This document shows, one piece after another, positions 41,352 to 50,099 of a stretch of DNA of 64,000 nt. A program made the translations under genes and the position numbers. The notes below the pieces were generated by a model. The model worked only from the letters and a program-made list of their open reading frames with translations. It was not told the origin of the DNA and ran no database searches. The stretch's first letter is position 1, and each line of letters opens with the position of its first letter. Source of the stretch: AWTP1-13 sp963814055 (GTDB lineage: Bacteria; Pseudomonadota; Alphaproteobacteria; Rhizobiales; Hyphomicrobiaceae); contig CAWFBJ010000008.1 of assembly GCA_963814055.1 (NCBI GenBank), positions 62,001 through 126,000 on the forward strand, in the 5' to 3' direction.

Positions 41352-42437
41352 TCAGCTCTGGGCGGCCAGCGATCGCAACCGTTTCAGCGCCTCGCTGGCC
41401 AATTCGCGCGTCAGCTGTGCGGCCGGCATCTCGCGAGCGAGCGAGGCGGATTGCCCGGACCACAGGGAGGTGAAATCCGTGACGCCTTTCGCCTCGGCGG
41501 CGGCTTTTAGCGGGGCCAGAGCACCGGCAGCCAGAGGAAACGCCGGCGCATCGGAGGAGAGCGGTCCCACGTCACGCATCAGGCGGTTGATAATACTTCG
41601 CGCAGGGCGTCCCGTGAACAAATTCGTCAGCGCGGTATCGTCGTCCAGCGCCGACCGGAGCGCCGCCTTGTTCAGTGCGGGCACATTGGCTTCGGGGCAA
41701 AACAGGTAAGCGGTGCCGATCTGTACGGCGCATGCGCCGAGCGCGAAGGCCGCCGCGACGCCACGGGCGTCTGCGATGCCGCCGGCGGCAATGACCGGGA
41801 CCGTCACGGCATCGACCACCTGGGGCACGAGAGCCAGCGTACCGGCCTGCGAAGCAACATTGTCCGTCAGGAACATGCCGCGATGGCCGCCGGCCTCGTA
41901 GCCTTGCGCGATGATCGCATCACAGCCGTGCTGAGCAAGCCACTTGGCTTCCCTCGCTGTGGTCGCCGAGGCAATCACTTTGCAGCCAACCGCCTTGACT
42001 CGCTGCACGAGCCGATCCTCCGGCAGGCCGAAGTGGAAGCTGACGACCTGCGGTTTGTATTGCTCGACGATTGCGCAGGTCGCATCGCCGAATGCCTCGC
42101 GGCCGCTGCTGGGCACGGGCTTGGCCGGGTCGATGCCGAGTTCGGCGTAGTAGGAACTGAGCAGCGCTTTCCAGCGGGCCTCGCGCTCTGCGTCAGGCGC
42201 CGGCGAAGCGTGGGTGAAGAAGTTCAAGTTGATCGGCTTGTCGGTGCGCTGGCGGATGACGCCGAGCGCCGTGCGTATCTGCTCGGGCGTCGACATGGCG
42301 CAGGCGAGCGAGCCCAGGCCGCCGGCCTCCGAGACAGCGACGGCAAGCTCTGCCGTGCTGGGACCGGCCATCGGAGCCAACAGGATGGGATGCTCGATGT
42401 GGAACAGCTCAAGCAGTCTTCGATCTGGCCACATGGT
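41352..42437 (-). CDS. Nitronate monooxygenase / NPD family FMN enzyme
   Basis: The 361-aa TIM-barrel flavoprotein begins with FHIEHPILLAPMAGPSTAEL and has GGLGSLA, INLNFFTH, catalytic-His region VVSFHFGLP, GCDAIIAQGYEAGGHRG and the FMN phosphate site PVIAAGGIADARG. This is a nitronate monooxygenase (2-nitropropane dioxygenase) of the class with the GGHRG motif. It may detoxify nitroalkane toxins such as propionate 3-nitronate. ATG 42437 has GGAGAG upstream. Confidence 0.88.
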   Translation of the reverse strand, partial: TMWPDRRLLELFHIEHPILLAPMAGPSTAELAVAVSEAGGLGSLACAMSTPEQIRTALGVIRQRTDKPINLNFFTHASPAPDAEREARWKALLSSYYAELGIDPAKPVPSSGREAFGDATCAIVEQYKPQVVSFHFGLPEDRLVQRVKAVGCKVIASATTAREAKWLAQHGCDAIIAQGYEAGGHRGMFLTDNVASQAGTLALVPQVVDAVTVPVIAAGGIADARGVAAAFALGACAVQIGTAYLFCPEANVPALNKAALRSALDDDTALTNLFTGRPARSIINRLMRDVGPLSSDAPAFPLAAGALAPLKAAAEAKGVTDFTSLWSGQSASLAREMPAAQLTRELASEALKRLRSLAAQS

Positions 42438-42491
42438 CATGAAACAACGCTCTCCGTTGTTTGAACTCAATGCAGATGCGACTATACCTGC

Positions 42492-42576
42492 CTGTCATTC
42501 CGCTGAAGCGGGGAATTACGGCTAGGACCGGCTTATCTCGTCAAGTCGGACATCTGTCTGGTCGTCAGAATGACAG
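42492..42576. repeat. Short palindrome-ended intergenic repeat (copy 1)
   Basis: The 85-bp segment is bounded by perfect inverted ends CTGTCATTC (42492-42500) and GAATGACAG (42568-42576). A second intergenic element at 46598-46716 has the related ends CTGTCATcCCGG/CCGGcATGACAG. I read these as copies of a REP-like non-coding repeat family. Confidence 0.5.
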
Positions 42577-42750
42577 TGGTGCGGCGGCCATCGCCTACGG
42601 GGCCGCTAGCGATTGGAAAGCCCCGTCTACCCAGGAACGCTTGCATGACGTGTGGGGCGCGATAGCCCGCCCGCTTCCGCCGCTGGTGGGTGGTGCCTGG
42701 GCATAAATCAGCCCGCGGGCGTTCCCGTCAGTTCGAAACGCCTCGATTTG

Positions 42751-42794
42751 TTGGTCGGAGCGGGGAGATTCTAACTCCCGACCCCTTGCTCCCG
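42751..42794 (-). repeat. Detached tRNA-Pro 3' end (putative att repeat)
   Basis: The 44 nt are identical to the T-arm, acceptor and CCA end of the tRNA-Pro gene at 43598-43674 except for one base (T at 42772, G at 43618). The homology stops within the anticodon arm. It cannot encode a tRNA. Confidence 0.85.
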
Positions 42795-42939
42795 TACAAG
42801 AGGGCTAATACTGAAAGCGAAGAAATCCTACTGTTTTGGCGCTTGCCTTTTCCCAGCAAGGCCGCGCTCCGGCTCGAACAGTTCTCCGAAATCAGGAAAA
42901 CAGTCCGGCCAAAGTCTGCAAGTCCCAGGGAGCAACGCC

Positions 42940-43491
42940 TTGAGTGAAATATTTGAGCGCTACCGCCGCAGCCTCGCCCAAGCAGATCTCGAGTCCTTCG
43001 AAGCTCTGTGCTTCCATCACGCCGAAACAGTGGCAGCACCGTACTCAAGATTGCTCAACGCGCCGAGAATTCAGGACCACGCGGTTGCTCGGGCGCTCGT
43101 TGAGCGTGCATACGAAAATTCGGCGCAAGCAATTCACGAAGCCTATGCGACAGACAAGGAGTGCGGTGCAAAGATTTTTGCGTATGCGCTCGCCAGCCTT
43201 TGCGAAGGGCCGGGATGTATTCCGAGCTTGATCAGTGTGTACGGCCCAGACCGAGACGGTAAGGCCGACTCGTTCGAATGCAACATCCAGCACGAGCGTG
43301 GTGGCGCGATAAACAGCAACTTCACAGCCACTTATGGCGGCCTCACTTGCGATTCATATTATTACTATGAGGAGCCGTTCGGGAAGGACAGCTCAGTTAC
43401 CTTCAGCACCGATCATCTCACCGATGAGGGAGTCGAATTTGCGAAGTGGCTCTATGCCGATCGGATCGAGGCACTGCGCCGCCGTGAGTAA
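42940..43491 (+). CDS. Hypothetical protein carried by the tRNA-Pro insertion
   Basis: The 183-aa soluble protein starts at TTG 42940 with GGGAG 8 nt upstream. It has an N-terminal helical half (EIFERYRRSLAQADLESFEA, AVARALVERAYENSAQAIHE) and a C-terminal beta-rich half (FTATYGGLTCDSYYYYEEPF, VTFSTDHLTDEGVEFAKWLY), and two Cys near GPGC and KEC. I recognise no domain. Its base composition looks less G+C-rich than its neighbours, in keeping with transfer. It is the sole cargo between the two att-like repeats, so a selfish, defence or accessory role is possible but unproven. Confidence 0.7.
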   Translation: MSEIFERYRRSLAQADLESFEALCFHHAETVAAPYSRLLNAPRIQDHAVARALVERAYENSAQAIHEAYATDKECGAKIFAYALASLCEGPGCIPSLISVYGPDRDGKADSFECNIQHERGGAINSNFTATYGGLTCDSYYYYEEPFGKDSSVTFSTDHLTDEGVEFAKWLYADRIEALRRRE

Positions 43492-43597
43492 GCGACCAAC
43501 TCAAGCGCGCGACGGGTGAGGAGAGTGCTGCCGGGCGAAAACGCCCCCCAAAGCGCCCCCGGCACTCGCGACGATTTTGCTAAGTAGCTGAAAAGAT

Positions 43598-43674
43598 TGG
43601 TCGGAGCGGGGAGATTCGAACTCCCGACCCCTTGCTCCCGAAGCAAGTGCGCTACCAGGCTGCGCTACGCTCCG
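43598..43674 (-). tRNA. tRNA-Pro (CGG anticodon)
   Basis: 77 nt with encoded CCA. Acceptor stem CGGAGCG/CGCTCCG, D-arm with AGCGCAGCCTGGTAGCGC, anticodon loop TTCGGGA closed by CTTGC/GCAAG (anticodon CGG) and T-loop GTTCGAATC are all intact. Its 3' end is the attachment repeat of the adjoining small insertion. Confidence 0.95.
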
Positions 43675-43873
43675 CCCGACCACGACCGAACATGTTGAAC
43701 TCGGCCGATGCGCCAATCGCTCGACGCGCTGCGTTATAGCCGTGGGTCCGCCGGGCCGCAAGCGAACGCGCTGCCCGCCGGTATTTCTGGGTTTCAGCGA
43801 CGGGTCGCATCGTCCTGCACGTGCGGCGCTGAGGCTGGCTGGCCAGGAGGCTGAGCCGGCGGCGGCCGGGCGA

Positions 43874-44632
43874 TCAGACGTGCTGGCCGCCGTTGATGTG
43901 CAGTTCGGCGCCGTTCACGTAGCTCGACTGCTCGGTGCAGAGAAAGTAGATCGCTTTCGCCACCTCTTCGGGCTCACCCAGCCTGCCCAATGGGATCTGT
44001 TCCTCGACGATCTTGTCGGTGCCGGGCGACAGGATTGCGGTGTCGATCTCGCCGGGCGAAATGGCATTGACGCGGATGCTGCGGCGGCCGAAGTCCTTCG
44101 CCATCTCGCGGGTGAGGCCGGCGAGCGCCGCTTTCGAGGTGGCATAGGCAGCGCCCGCAAACGGATGCACGCGGCCGCCGGCAATGGAGGTGACGTTCAC
44201 CACCGCACCCTTGGCCCGCTCGAGTTCCGCGATCAGTCCGCGCGCCAGCATGATGGGCGCGAAGAAGTTGACCTGGAACACGTGTTGCCAATCGTCGAGC
44301 GGTGTCTCGATGGCGCCAAGCCGTAAGCCGCCTTGGCCCTTGGGCGAAATGGCGGCATTGCTGACGAGGGCGTTGAGGCGGCTGTCCTGGGCCTTGAGGC
44401 GTTCACGCATCTCGCCGATGGCGCGCAGCGTGTCGGCGGGGTCGGCGAGGTCGACCTGGATGTGATCCTCGGGCCCCATCTCCCATGGGCAGTTCTCCGG
44501 GAAGGCGTGGCGTGAACAGGTGATCACGCGCCAGCCGGCCGAAGCGAAACGCTTGACCGTAGCGTGGCCGATGCCGCGTGAGGCACCTGTGAGGATGAGC
44601 GTCTTGCGCTCGGCGTTTGGTGTGTTCGACAT
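43874..44632 (-). CDS. SDR family oxidoreductase
   Basis: The 252-aa classical SDR has TGASRGIG, SNAAISPKG in place of NNAG, Ser in NVTSIAGG, YATSK at the active site and VNAISPGEIDTAI. The C terminus ends NGAELHINGGQHV. It follows the DUF1989 gene by 4 nt and lies downstream of an Old-Yellow-Enzyme gene, so it is probably part of a reverse-strand catabolic operon. The substrate is unknown. Confidence 0.88.
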   Translation of the reverse strand: MSNTPNAERKTLILTGASRGIGHATVKRFASAGWRVITCSRHAFPENCPWEMGPEDHIQVDLADPADTLRAIGEMRERLKAQDSRLNALVSNAAISPKGQGGLRLGAIETPLDDWQHVFQVNFFAPIMLARGLIAELERAKGAVVNVTSIAGGRVHPFAGAAYATSKAALAGLTREMAKDFGRRSIRVNAISPGEIDTAILSPGTDKIVEEQIPLGRLGEPEEVAKAIYFLCTEQSSYVNGAELHINGGQHV

Positions 44633-44636
44633 GGGG

Positions 44637-45287
44637 TTACGGCTGATAGATGGTGAGCTGCAGGGGCTTTAGCTGTCCGTCGTTGCAGGGGTTGAGATCC
44701 TGGGGACAATTGGAGAATGCAACGACGCAGTCCATCTCGGCGCGCAGGTCGACATAATCGCCGGCCTTGGAGACCGGCGTGGCGATGGTCCAGGCCCCGC
44801 TGGCGTCGACAGGGCAGTTCATGAACAGGTTGAGCGACATGGGGATGTCCTGACGCGCGATTTTGTAGGGCGCTAGCGCAGCGAGAAAATTCTCCACACA
44901 GCCATAATGGGCGTCCACACCATAGCGCACCTTGTCGATCTCGGCGTTGCAGGAGCCGGCCAGTAGATCGTGGCGCCCACAGGTATCGGCCGTGATCGTG
45001 AACATCGGGTTGGACAGCTCCGAGTAGAGCACGTGCCCGGTTGTCACGAACACGGTGCCGTTCAGCCTGATGGTGTTGGAGATCCAGAATTTCTCCGCCA
45101 GATCGGCGCGATTGTAGGCGACGAGGTCGCCGACCTGCCGGCCTTCCAGATCGACCACACGCATGACCTGGCCGCGTTCGATCTCGCGCGCAATGCGACC
45201 GCGCGGCGGCAGCGTGGTTTCGAAGACGACGCGCCCGGATACAGGGGGGACGCCGGCGGTGTGCGCGCCAACGGAAGCTGTCTGCAT
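44637..45287 (-). CDS. DUF1989 (urea carboxylase-associated) protein
   Basis: The 216-aa protein belongs to the DUF1989 family, often annotated as urea carboxylase-associated or aminomethyltransferase-like. Visible blocks: GQVMRVVDLEGRQVGDLVAY, LNGTVFVTTGHVLYSE, TCGRHDLLAGSCNAE, NLFMNCPVDASGAW and DCVVAFSNCPQDLNPCN, with several Cys and His that suggest a metal site. ATG 45287 has AAGG upstream; GTG 45344 is a longer alternative. No urea carboxylase genes are nearby, so the name should not be taken as function. Confidence 0.82.
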   Translation of the reverse strand: MQTASVGAHTAGVPPVSGRVVFETTLPPRGRIAREIERGQVMRVVDLEGRQVGDLVAYNRADLAEKFWISNTIRLNGTVFVTTGHVLYSELSNPMFTITADTCGRHDLLAGSCNAEIDKVRYGVDAHYGCVENFLAALAPYKIARQDIPMSLNLFMNCPVDASGAWTIATPVSKAGDYVDLRAEMDCVVAFSNCPQDLNPCNDGQLKPLQLTIYQP

Positions 45288-45395
45288 CTTCGGGCCTTCT
45301 GTCAGGGTGCCGGTTTGCCGGCGGGAGCGTAGCTCCCCCTGCACGCGCCCGCAATGCGCACACGAGCTAGCCGAGGGGCGCCGGCCGCATGCGAT

Positions 45396-46520
45396 CTAGG
45401 TCCGCGCCTGTGCCCCGGGTCGGACCATGGCTGCGCCAGGCCATTGCGCTGCCGAAATGCGCGCATACTGCGGGGGGTAGCTGATGGGCGCGCCTAGGCG
45501 CTCGGCCGCGTGCCACACCCAGCGCGGATCGTCGAGGAAGGCCCGTGCCAGGGCGACGAAATCGGCCTGGCCGGAGGTGATGATCGCTTCCGCTTGTGCG
45601 GGCTCCACGATCAGGCCGACAGCGCGCGTGACGATGCCGGTCTCTGCCTTCACCTTGGCGGCCATCGGCACCTGATAGCCCGGACCCAGCGCAATCTTCA
45701 TGTTGGGGACCACGCCGCCTCCGGTAACGCAGACATAATCGTAACCAGCCTTTTTCAGCGCAGCCGCGAACGGCACCGCATCGTCGGCCGTCAGCCCGCC
45801 GTCGGCCCAGTCGGTGCCGGTGATGCGGGCTCCCAGCGCCACGGTTTTCGGCGTCATGGCGCGAACGGCGGCGGCCACCTCCAGCGGGAACCGCATGCGG
45901 TTCTCGAGCGAGCCGCCGTACTGATCGGTGCGATGGTTGGACAGCGGCGACACGAACTCATGCAGCAGGTAGCCGTGCGCGGCGTGCAGTTCGATGACTT
46001 CCAGTCCGGCCCGCGTGGCCCGCTCCGCGGCCTGGCAGAACGCGGCCTTCACCTCGGCCAGTCCGCCGGTGTCGAGGGTTGCCGGCGGCGGTTCCCCCTC
46101 GAAGAACGGAACGGCGGTAGGCGCCACGGTCTGCCACGCCCCCTCGCCCGGGCCGAGCGGTTTTCCGCCCTCCCACGGCACGTGGGTCGAGGCCTTGCGG
46201 CCCGCATGCGCGATCTGGATGCCGAACCGCGTGCCCGGCGCCGCGACGCTGCGGGCTGCCTTCACGACCCGCGCGATGGCCGCCTCGTTCTCGTCGGAAT
46301 AGATCCCGAGGCAGCGTTGCGAGATCCGGCCGGACCGCGTGACGCCGGTTGCTTCCAGCATCACGAGCCCGGCCCGGGCGATGGCGAACTGCATCAGGTG
46401 CTGCAGGTGCCAGTCCGTGGCGGAGCCGTCGTCGGCCGAATACTGGCACATGGGGGCCACGACGACGCGGTTGGGCAGCGTGAGGGGGCCGAGGTCGAGC
46501 GGCGAGAAAAGATGGGGCAC
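45396..46520 (-). CDS. Old Yellow Enzyme family NADH:flavin oxidoreductase (YqjM-like)
   Basis: The 374-aa FMN TIM barrel begins LFSPLDLGPLTLPNRVVVAP and has MCQYSADDG with the YqjM-type Cys, QIAHAGRKAS, the substrate-binding pair HAAHGYLLHEF and SNHRTDQYGGSLENR. This is the thermophilic-like/YqjM class that reduces activated C=C bonds with NAD(P)H. It starts at GTG 46520 with AAGG upstream, and precedes DUF1989 and an SDR on the same strand. Confidence 0.92.
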   Translation of the reverse strand: MPHLFSPLDLGPLTLPNRVVVAPMCQYSADDGSATDWHLQHLMQFAIARAGLVMLEATGVTRSGRISQRCLGIYSDENEAAIARVVKAARSVAAPGTRFGIQIAHAGRKASTHVPWEGGKPLGPGEGAWQTVAPTAVPFFEGEPPPATLDTGGLAEVKAAFCQAAERATRAGLEVIELHAAHGYLLHEFVSPLSNHRTDQYGGSLENRMRFPLEVAAAVRAMTPKTVALGARITGTDWADGGLTADDAVPFAAALKKAGYDYVCVTGGGVVPNMKIALGPGYQVPMAAKVKAETGIVTRAVGLIVEPAQAEAIITSGQADFVALARAFLDDPRWVWHAAERLGAPISYPPQYARISAAQWPGAAMVRPGAQART

Positions 46521-46597
46521 GGTGTTGCCTTGTGGGTTGGGAGCACAGGAAGGGATGTCAGTCTAATCTTGCCGATGGCATGATACAAATCGCGCTG

Positions 46598-46716
46598 CTG
46601 TCATCCCGGATATTTCGCGACCCGCGAAATATCCGGGACGCAGGGGAACCGGTGTGAGCGACAGAAACTGTGGCCCTGGGTGCCGGCTCGTCGCTCCGCT
46701 CCGGCCGGCATGACAG
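46598..46716. repeat. Palindromic intergenic element with 15-bp perfect hairpin (copy 2)
   Basis: The ends are CTGTCATcCCGG and CCGGcATGACAG. Inside lies CCCGGATATTTCGCG (46605-46619), a 3-nt loop and its perfect complement (46623-46637). It is related by its ends to 42492-42576. It is probably a REP-like dispersed repeat and may also act as a terminator between flanking reverse-strand transcripts. Confidence 0.65.
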
Positions 46717-46736
46717 GGTTTGCCCCCAAAGCGACA

Positions 46737-46841
46737 CTACTGGTTGTCGCCCGCCAGGGCCTCGCAAACCGCCCGCGTGACCTGCTCGGTCCGCGCCGTG
46801 CCGCCGAGGTCGGGCGCGATTCCCTCGGGCTCGCGTGTGAC
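46737..46841 (-). pseudogene. 3' remnant of a tartrate/isopropylmalate-type dehydrogenase gene
   Basis: Reverse translation directly after the Bug-protein stop gives PDLGGTARTEQVTRAVCEAL, then AGDNQ and a stop. It matches the last about 30 residues of the dehydrogenase encoded at 47860-48937 (PDLGGTARTADVTKAVCNAL, MGDNE). Nothing else of that gene is present. It is the scar of a tandem duplication or deletion around the Bug gene. Confidence 0.75.
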
Positions 46842-47834
46842 TCAGTTTCCGGCCTTCACGCCGGCGGCCTTGATCACCGTGTCCCACTTGGAGACTTCGG
46901 AGGTCAGTTGAGCCTTCAACGCTTGCGGCGTCGCTTGATCGAGCTTCACGGGCACCGTGCCGAGACTGGCAAAGCGCTCGATTACCGTGGGGTCTTGAAG
47001 CGCAATTTGCAGCGCCTTGGTGAGCTTGCCGGTCGCGTCCGCAGGCAGCCCCTTTGGCGCCCACATGGCGTGCCAGGCCGAAACCTCGAAGCCTTTGAGA
47101 CCGGATTCGTCGAGCGTCGGCAACTCCGGCAGAACCGCCAGCCGCGCCGGCGTGGTGGCGGCATAGCCCTTGATCTTGCCCTGCTTGATCTGGTTAGTGG
47201 TGCCCGTGGTCTGGTCGCACATCATGTCGAACTGGCCGCCGACGAGGTCGTTCATCGCCGGGCCCGTACCGCGATAGGACACCGCCGTCATCTTGATCTT
47301 GAGCGCGCTCATGAACATCAGCGCGCACAGATGCGACGCCGAGCCGATGCCTGCGTGGGCATAGGTGATGCTCTCCGGCTTGGCCTTCACCCAGGCCAGC
47401 AGCTCGCCGATAGTCTTGGCTTCCAGCGTCGACTTTCCCACGATCGTCATCGGCACGTCGGTTATGCGGCCGATGGAGTCGAAGTCGTCGAGGACGTTGT
47501 ACTTGAGGTTGTCGTAGAGCGCCGGCGCCGTGCTCTGCGCGATGTGCCAGACCGCCAGCGTGTAGCCGTCCGGCGCCGCCTTGGCGACGCGTGCCATGCC
47601 GATCGTCCCGCCGGCACCGCCGACATTCTCCACCACGATCTGCTGGCCCAGCGTGCGGCCCATGGATTCGCCCATCAGCCGCGCGACCGTATCCGTCGGT
47701 CCGCCGGCGGCGGCCGGCACGATGATGGTGATGGCTTTCTCCGGATAGCCCTGCGCCGCGCCGGCGCTGGCAAAAGCCAGAAGTCCAACCAGGGCACCTA
47801 CCGCAGCCCCCGTCACGCGAACACCCATTGTCAT
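46842..47834 (-). CDS. Bug-family (TctC-like) substrate-binding protein
   Basis: The 330-aa periplasmic protein has a signal peptide (VGALVGLLAFASAGAAQG) and the Bug motifs: YPEKAITIIVPAAAGGPTDT, VENVGGAGGTIGMARVAKAA, PDGYTL, YAHAGIGSASHL and SYRGTGPAMNDLVGGQFDMM. Bug proteins bind carboxylates and related metabolites for TTT transporters or signalling; no TctAB membrane genes are in the window, so it is an orphan receptor. GGGAG precedes ATG 47834. It is co-directional with, and 25 nt after, the dehydrogenase gene, suggesting a dicarboxylate such as tartrate or malate as ligand (inference). Confidence 0.9.
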   Translation of the reverse strand: MTMGVRVTGAAVGALVGLLAFASAGAAQGYPEKAITIIVPAAAGGPTDTVARLMGESMGRTLGQQIVVENVGGAGGTIGMARVAKAAPDGYTLAVWHIAQSTAPALYDNLKYNVLDDFDSIGRITDVPMTIVGKSTLEAKTIGELLAWVKAKPESITYAHAGIGSASHLCALMFMSALKIKMTAVSYRGTGPAMNDLVGGQFDMMCDQTTGTTNQIKQGKIKGYAATTPARLAVLPELPTLDESGLKGFEVSAWHAMWAPKGLPADATGKLTKALQIALQDPTVIERFASLGTVPVKLDQATPQALKAQLTSEVSKWDTVIKAAGVKAGN

Positions 47835-47859
47835 TCTGGCGTCTCCCGATTCGTCGGAT

Positions 47860-48937
47860 TTATTCGTTGTCTCCCATCAGAGCATTGCACACGGCTTTTG
47901 TCACATCCGCAGTCCTGGCCGTGCCGCCGAGGTCGGGCGTGTGCAGTGAAGGATCGGCGGTGACGCGCTCGATGGCGCGCATCAGGCGTGCGGCCGCAGC
48001 CTTCTCGCCCAGGTGCTCCAGCATCATCACGCCGGACCAGAAGGTGCCGATCGGATTGGCGATGCCTTTGCCCGTGATGTCGAAGGCCGAGCCGTGGATT
48101 GGCTCGAACATGGAAGGGAATTTGCGCTCGGGATTGAGGTTTGCCGTCGGCGCGATGCCCAACGATCCCGCCAGCGCAGCCGCCAAGGTCCGAGAGGATG
48201 TCGGCGTGCAGGTTGGTGGCAACGATGGTGTCGAGCGTCTGCGGCTTGAGAGTCATGCGCATGGTCATGGCATCGACCAGCATCTTGTCCCAGGTCACGT
48301 CGGGGAACTCGCGTGCGACCTCTGCGGCGATCTCGTCCCACATCACCATGCCGTGCCGCTGGGCGTTGGACTTGGTCACCACGGTCAGCAGCTTGCGCGG
48401 CCGGGTGCGTGCCAGCGCGAACGCGAAACGCATGATACGGGCCACGCCCGCGCGGGTGAACATCGACACGTCGGTGGCCGCCTCCTCGGGCAGCCCGCGG
48501 TGCACGCGTCCACCGACGCCGGCATATTCGCCTTCCGAATTCTCGCGCACGATCACCCAGTCGAGTTCGGGACCGGTCACCGCCCGCAGCGGACTGGTGA
48601 TGCCGGGCAGTATCCGCGTGGGACGGACGTTGGCGTACTGGTCGAACGGCTGGCAGATGGCGAGCCGCAGGCCCCACAGCGTGATGTGGTCCGGCACGTC
48701 GGGCGCGCCCGCTGAGCCGAACAGGATCGCATCGTGATCCTTGATCAAATCGCGGCCGTTGTCGGGCATGAACGCGCCGGTCTTCTTATAGCGGTCCGAG
48801 CCCCAGTCGAAATGGTCGAAGGTGAACGTGAAACCCCCGTCGCGCATTGCAACGGCGCCCAGCGCTTCGATGCCCGCGGCGATCACCTCCGTGCCGATGC
48901 CATCCCCCGGTATTGTGGCAATGCGATAGCTGCGCAT
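47860..48937 (-). pseudogene. Tartrate/isopropylmalate-type dehydrogenase, single-base frameshift
   Basis: ATG 48937 (AAGGG upstream) opens a beta-decarboxylating dehydrogenase: YRIATIPGDGIGTEVIAAGI, VRENSEGEYAGVGG, VTKSNAQRHGMVMWDE and NLHADILSDLG. Just after this the frame runs off; the family C terminus (LGIAPTANLNPERKFPSMFE, PIHGSAFDITGKGIANPIGT) continues one frame over to a stop at 47860. Deleting one G (C on the + strand, 48183/48184) restores DLAAALAGSLGIAPTANL and a protein of about 358 aa. Likely substrates are tartrate, D-malate or 3-isopropylmalate. The break may be real or an assembly error. Confidence 0.82.
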
Positions 48938-49160
48938 GATCCCTTGTCTCGTTCTTCGATTTCCCGCTCGCCGCAACCTTGTAGTCCAACTGGAGTCCTC
49001 CAGCGCAAGGGATTGTGCAGGGTGGTTGGCTGAGCCCTGCGGCACCCGGGCAACACCGATGCTCCTACCGCGTGATGAAAGCTGCAGCGATATCGCTTGG
49101 CGGGCGGTGATGTGCAATCTTGTTGCGAACGATTCGCAAATTCGAAGGATGATATCTCGG

Positions 49161-50009
49161 ATGCTGAGCTGGAACGTCGTGCACGCGTTGTCCGCTGTCG
49201 CGCCCGGCGGCTTGCGCGGTTTTCTGGCCGTGCTGATGGTGTTGGGCGGAATGGAGCACCTCGCGGCGCAGGAGAAGGACACGCGCCCTGCCGCTGGCCT
49301 GCAGGACAATTCATTCCTGATCGAAGAGGCCTACAATCAGGAAGCCGGCGTCGTTCAGCACATCATGAGCCTGCGCCGCCAGAACGGCGCCTGGTCGTTT
49401 GCCTATACCGACGAATGGCCGGTCAGAACCCAGACGCATCAGTTCTCCTACACAGTGCCGTACCTATGGCTGCACAATGACGGCAACGGCGCGCGCGGTT
49501 TTGGCGATGTCCAGCTGAATTACCGGTTCCAGGCCCTGACGGAGAGCGCAAGCCTGCCGGCCTTCGCGCCGCGCTTCAGCGTGATCCTGCCGACCGGCGA
49601 TGAAGATCGCGGAACCGGCATGGGCTCCTACGGCTACCAGATCAATTTGCCCGTCAGCAAGATTGTGTCCGACCGGGTTACGCTGCACGGCAACGCCGGC
49701 ATCACCTCTTACTTCGACGTGCACGGCCGGCAGCCGACCGGCTACAATCTCGGCGGCAGTGTCGTCTACGCCGTGACGCGCGACACGAACTTTCTCGTCG
49801 AAGCAGTCGGCGAGTGGACTGAAACCGTCAACGATACATTCCGCATCGAACGGGAGTTTGCCTTCACGCTCCTGCCGGGCGTGCGGCACGCCTTCAATCT
49901 GAAGGAGGGTCAGCTCGTTCTCGGGGCAGGTGTCCCGATCCAATTCACGGAAGGGCGCACGGACGTCGGCGCCCTTCTCTACCTGTCCTTCGAGCACAAG
50001 TTCCGCTGA
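49161..50009 (+). CDS. Outer-membrane/transporter-like beta-barrel protein
   Basis: The 282-aa protein has an N-terminal signal segment (LRGFLAVLMVLGGMEHLAA). Alternating amphipathic strands follow, including FGDVQLNYRFQALTE, FAPRFSVILPTGDEDRGTG, GYQINLPVSKIVSDRVTLHG and GALLYLSFEHKFR with a C-terminal aromatic/basic end. The pattern resembles the MetA-pathway phenol-degradation/transporter outer-membrane family. ATG 49161 (AAGGATG upstream) is my choice; the frame is open far upstream and overlaps the divergent dehydrogenase start. Function is uncertain. Confidence 0.68.
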   Translation: MLSWNVVHALSAVAPGGLRGFLAVLMVLGGMEHLAAQEKDTRPAAGLQDNSFLIEEAYNQEAGVVQHIMSLRRQNGAWSFAYTDEWPVRTQTHQFSYTVPYLWLHNDGNGARGFGDVQLNYRFQALTESASLPAFAPRFSVILPTGDEDRGTGMGSYGYQINLPVSKIVSDRVTLHGNAGITSYFDVHGRQPTGYNLGGSVVYAVTRDTNFLVEAVGEWTETVNDTFRIEREFAFTLLPGVRHAFNLKEGQLVLGAGVPIQFTEGRTDVGALLYLSFEHKFR

Positions 50010-50099
50010 CACCGGCGCGCAACCATCGAGTCGGCGACGGTCGCGGTCTCGTCGAGATGGGCCCGCGCGCCAAGGGAATCTGTTTCGCGGGATCACTGA

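Larger units (their letters stand above)
42751..43640. mobile_element. Remnant 0.8-kb insertion at tRNA-Pro
   Basis: A 44-nt direct repeat (42751-42794 and 43597-43640, 43/44 identical) brackets the segment. The right copy is the 3' part of the intact tRNA-Pro gene on the reverse strand; the left copy is a detached tRNA 3' end. This is the topology left by tyrosine-integrase insertion at a tRNA 3' end. No integrase remains; the only gene inside is the hypothetical ORF at 42940-43491. Confidence 0.7.

Noticed and set aside
42751..42850. Second tRNA-Pro gene
   Set aside because: Only the 3' half is present; D-arm and anticodon stem are absent, so it is an att-like fragment.
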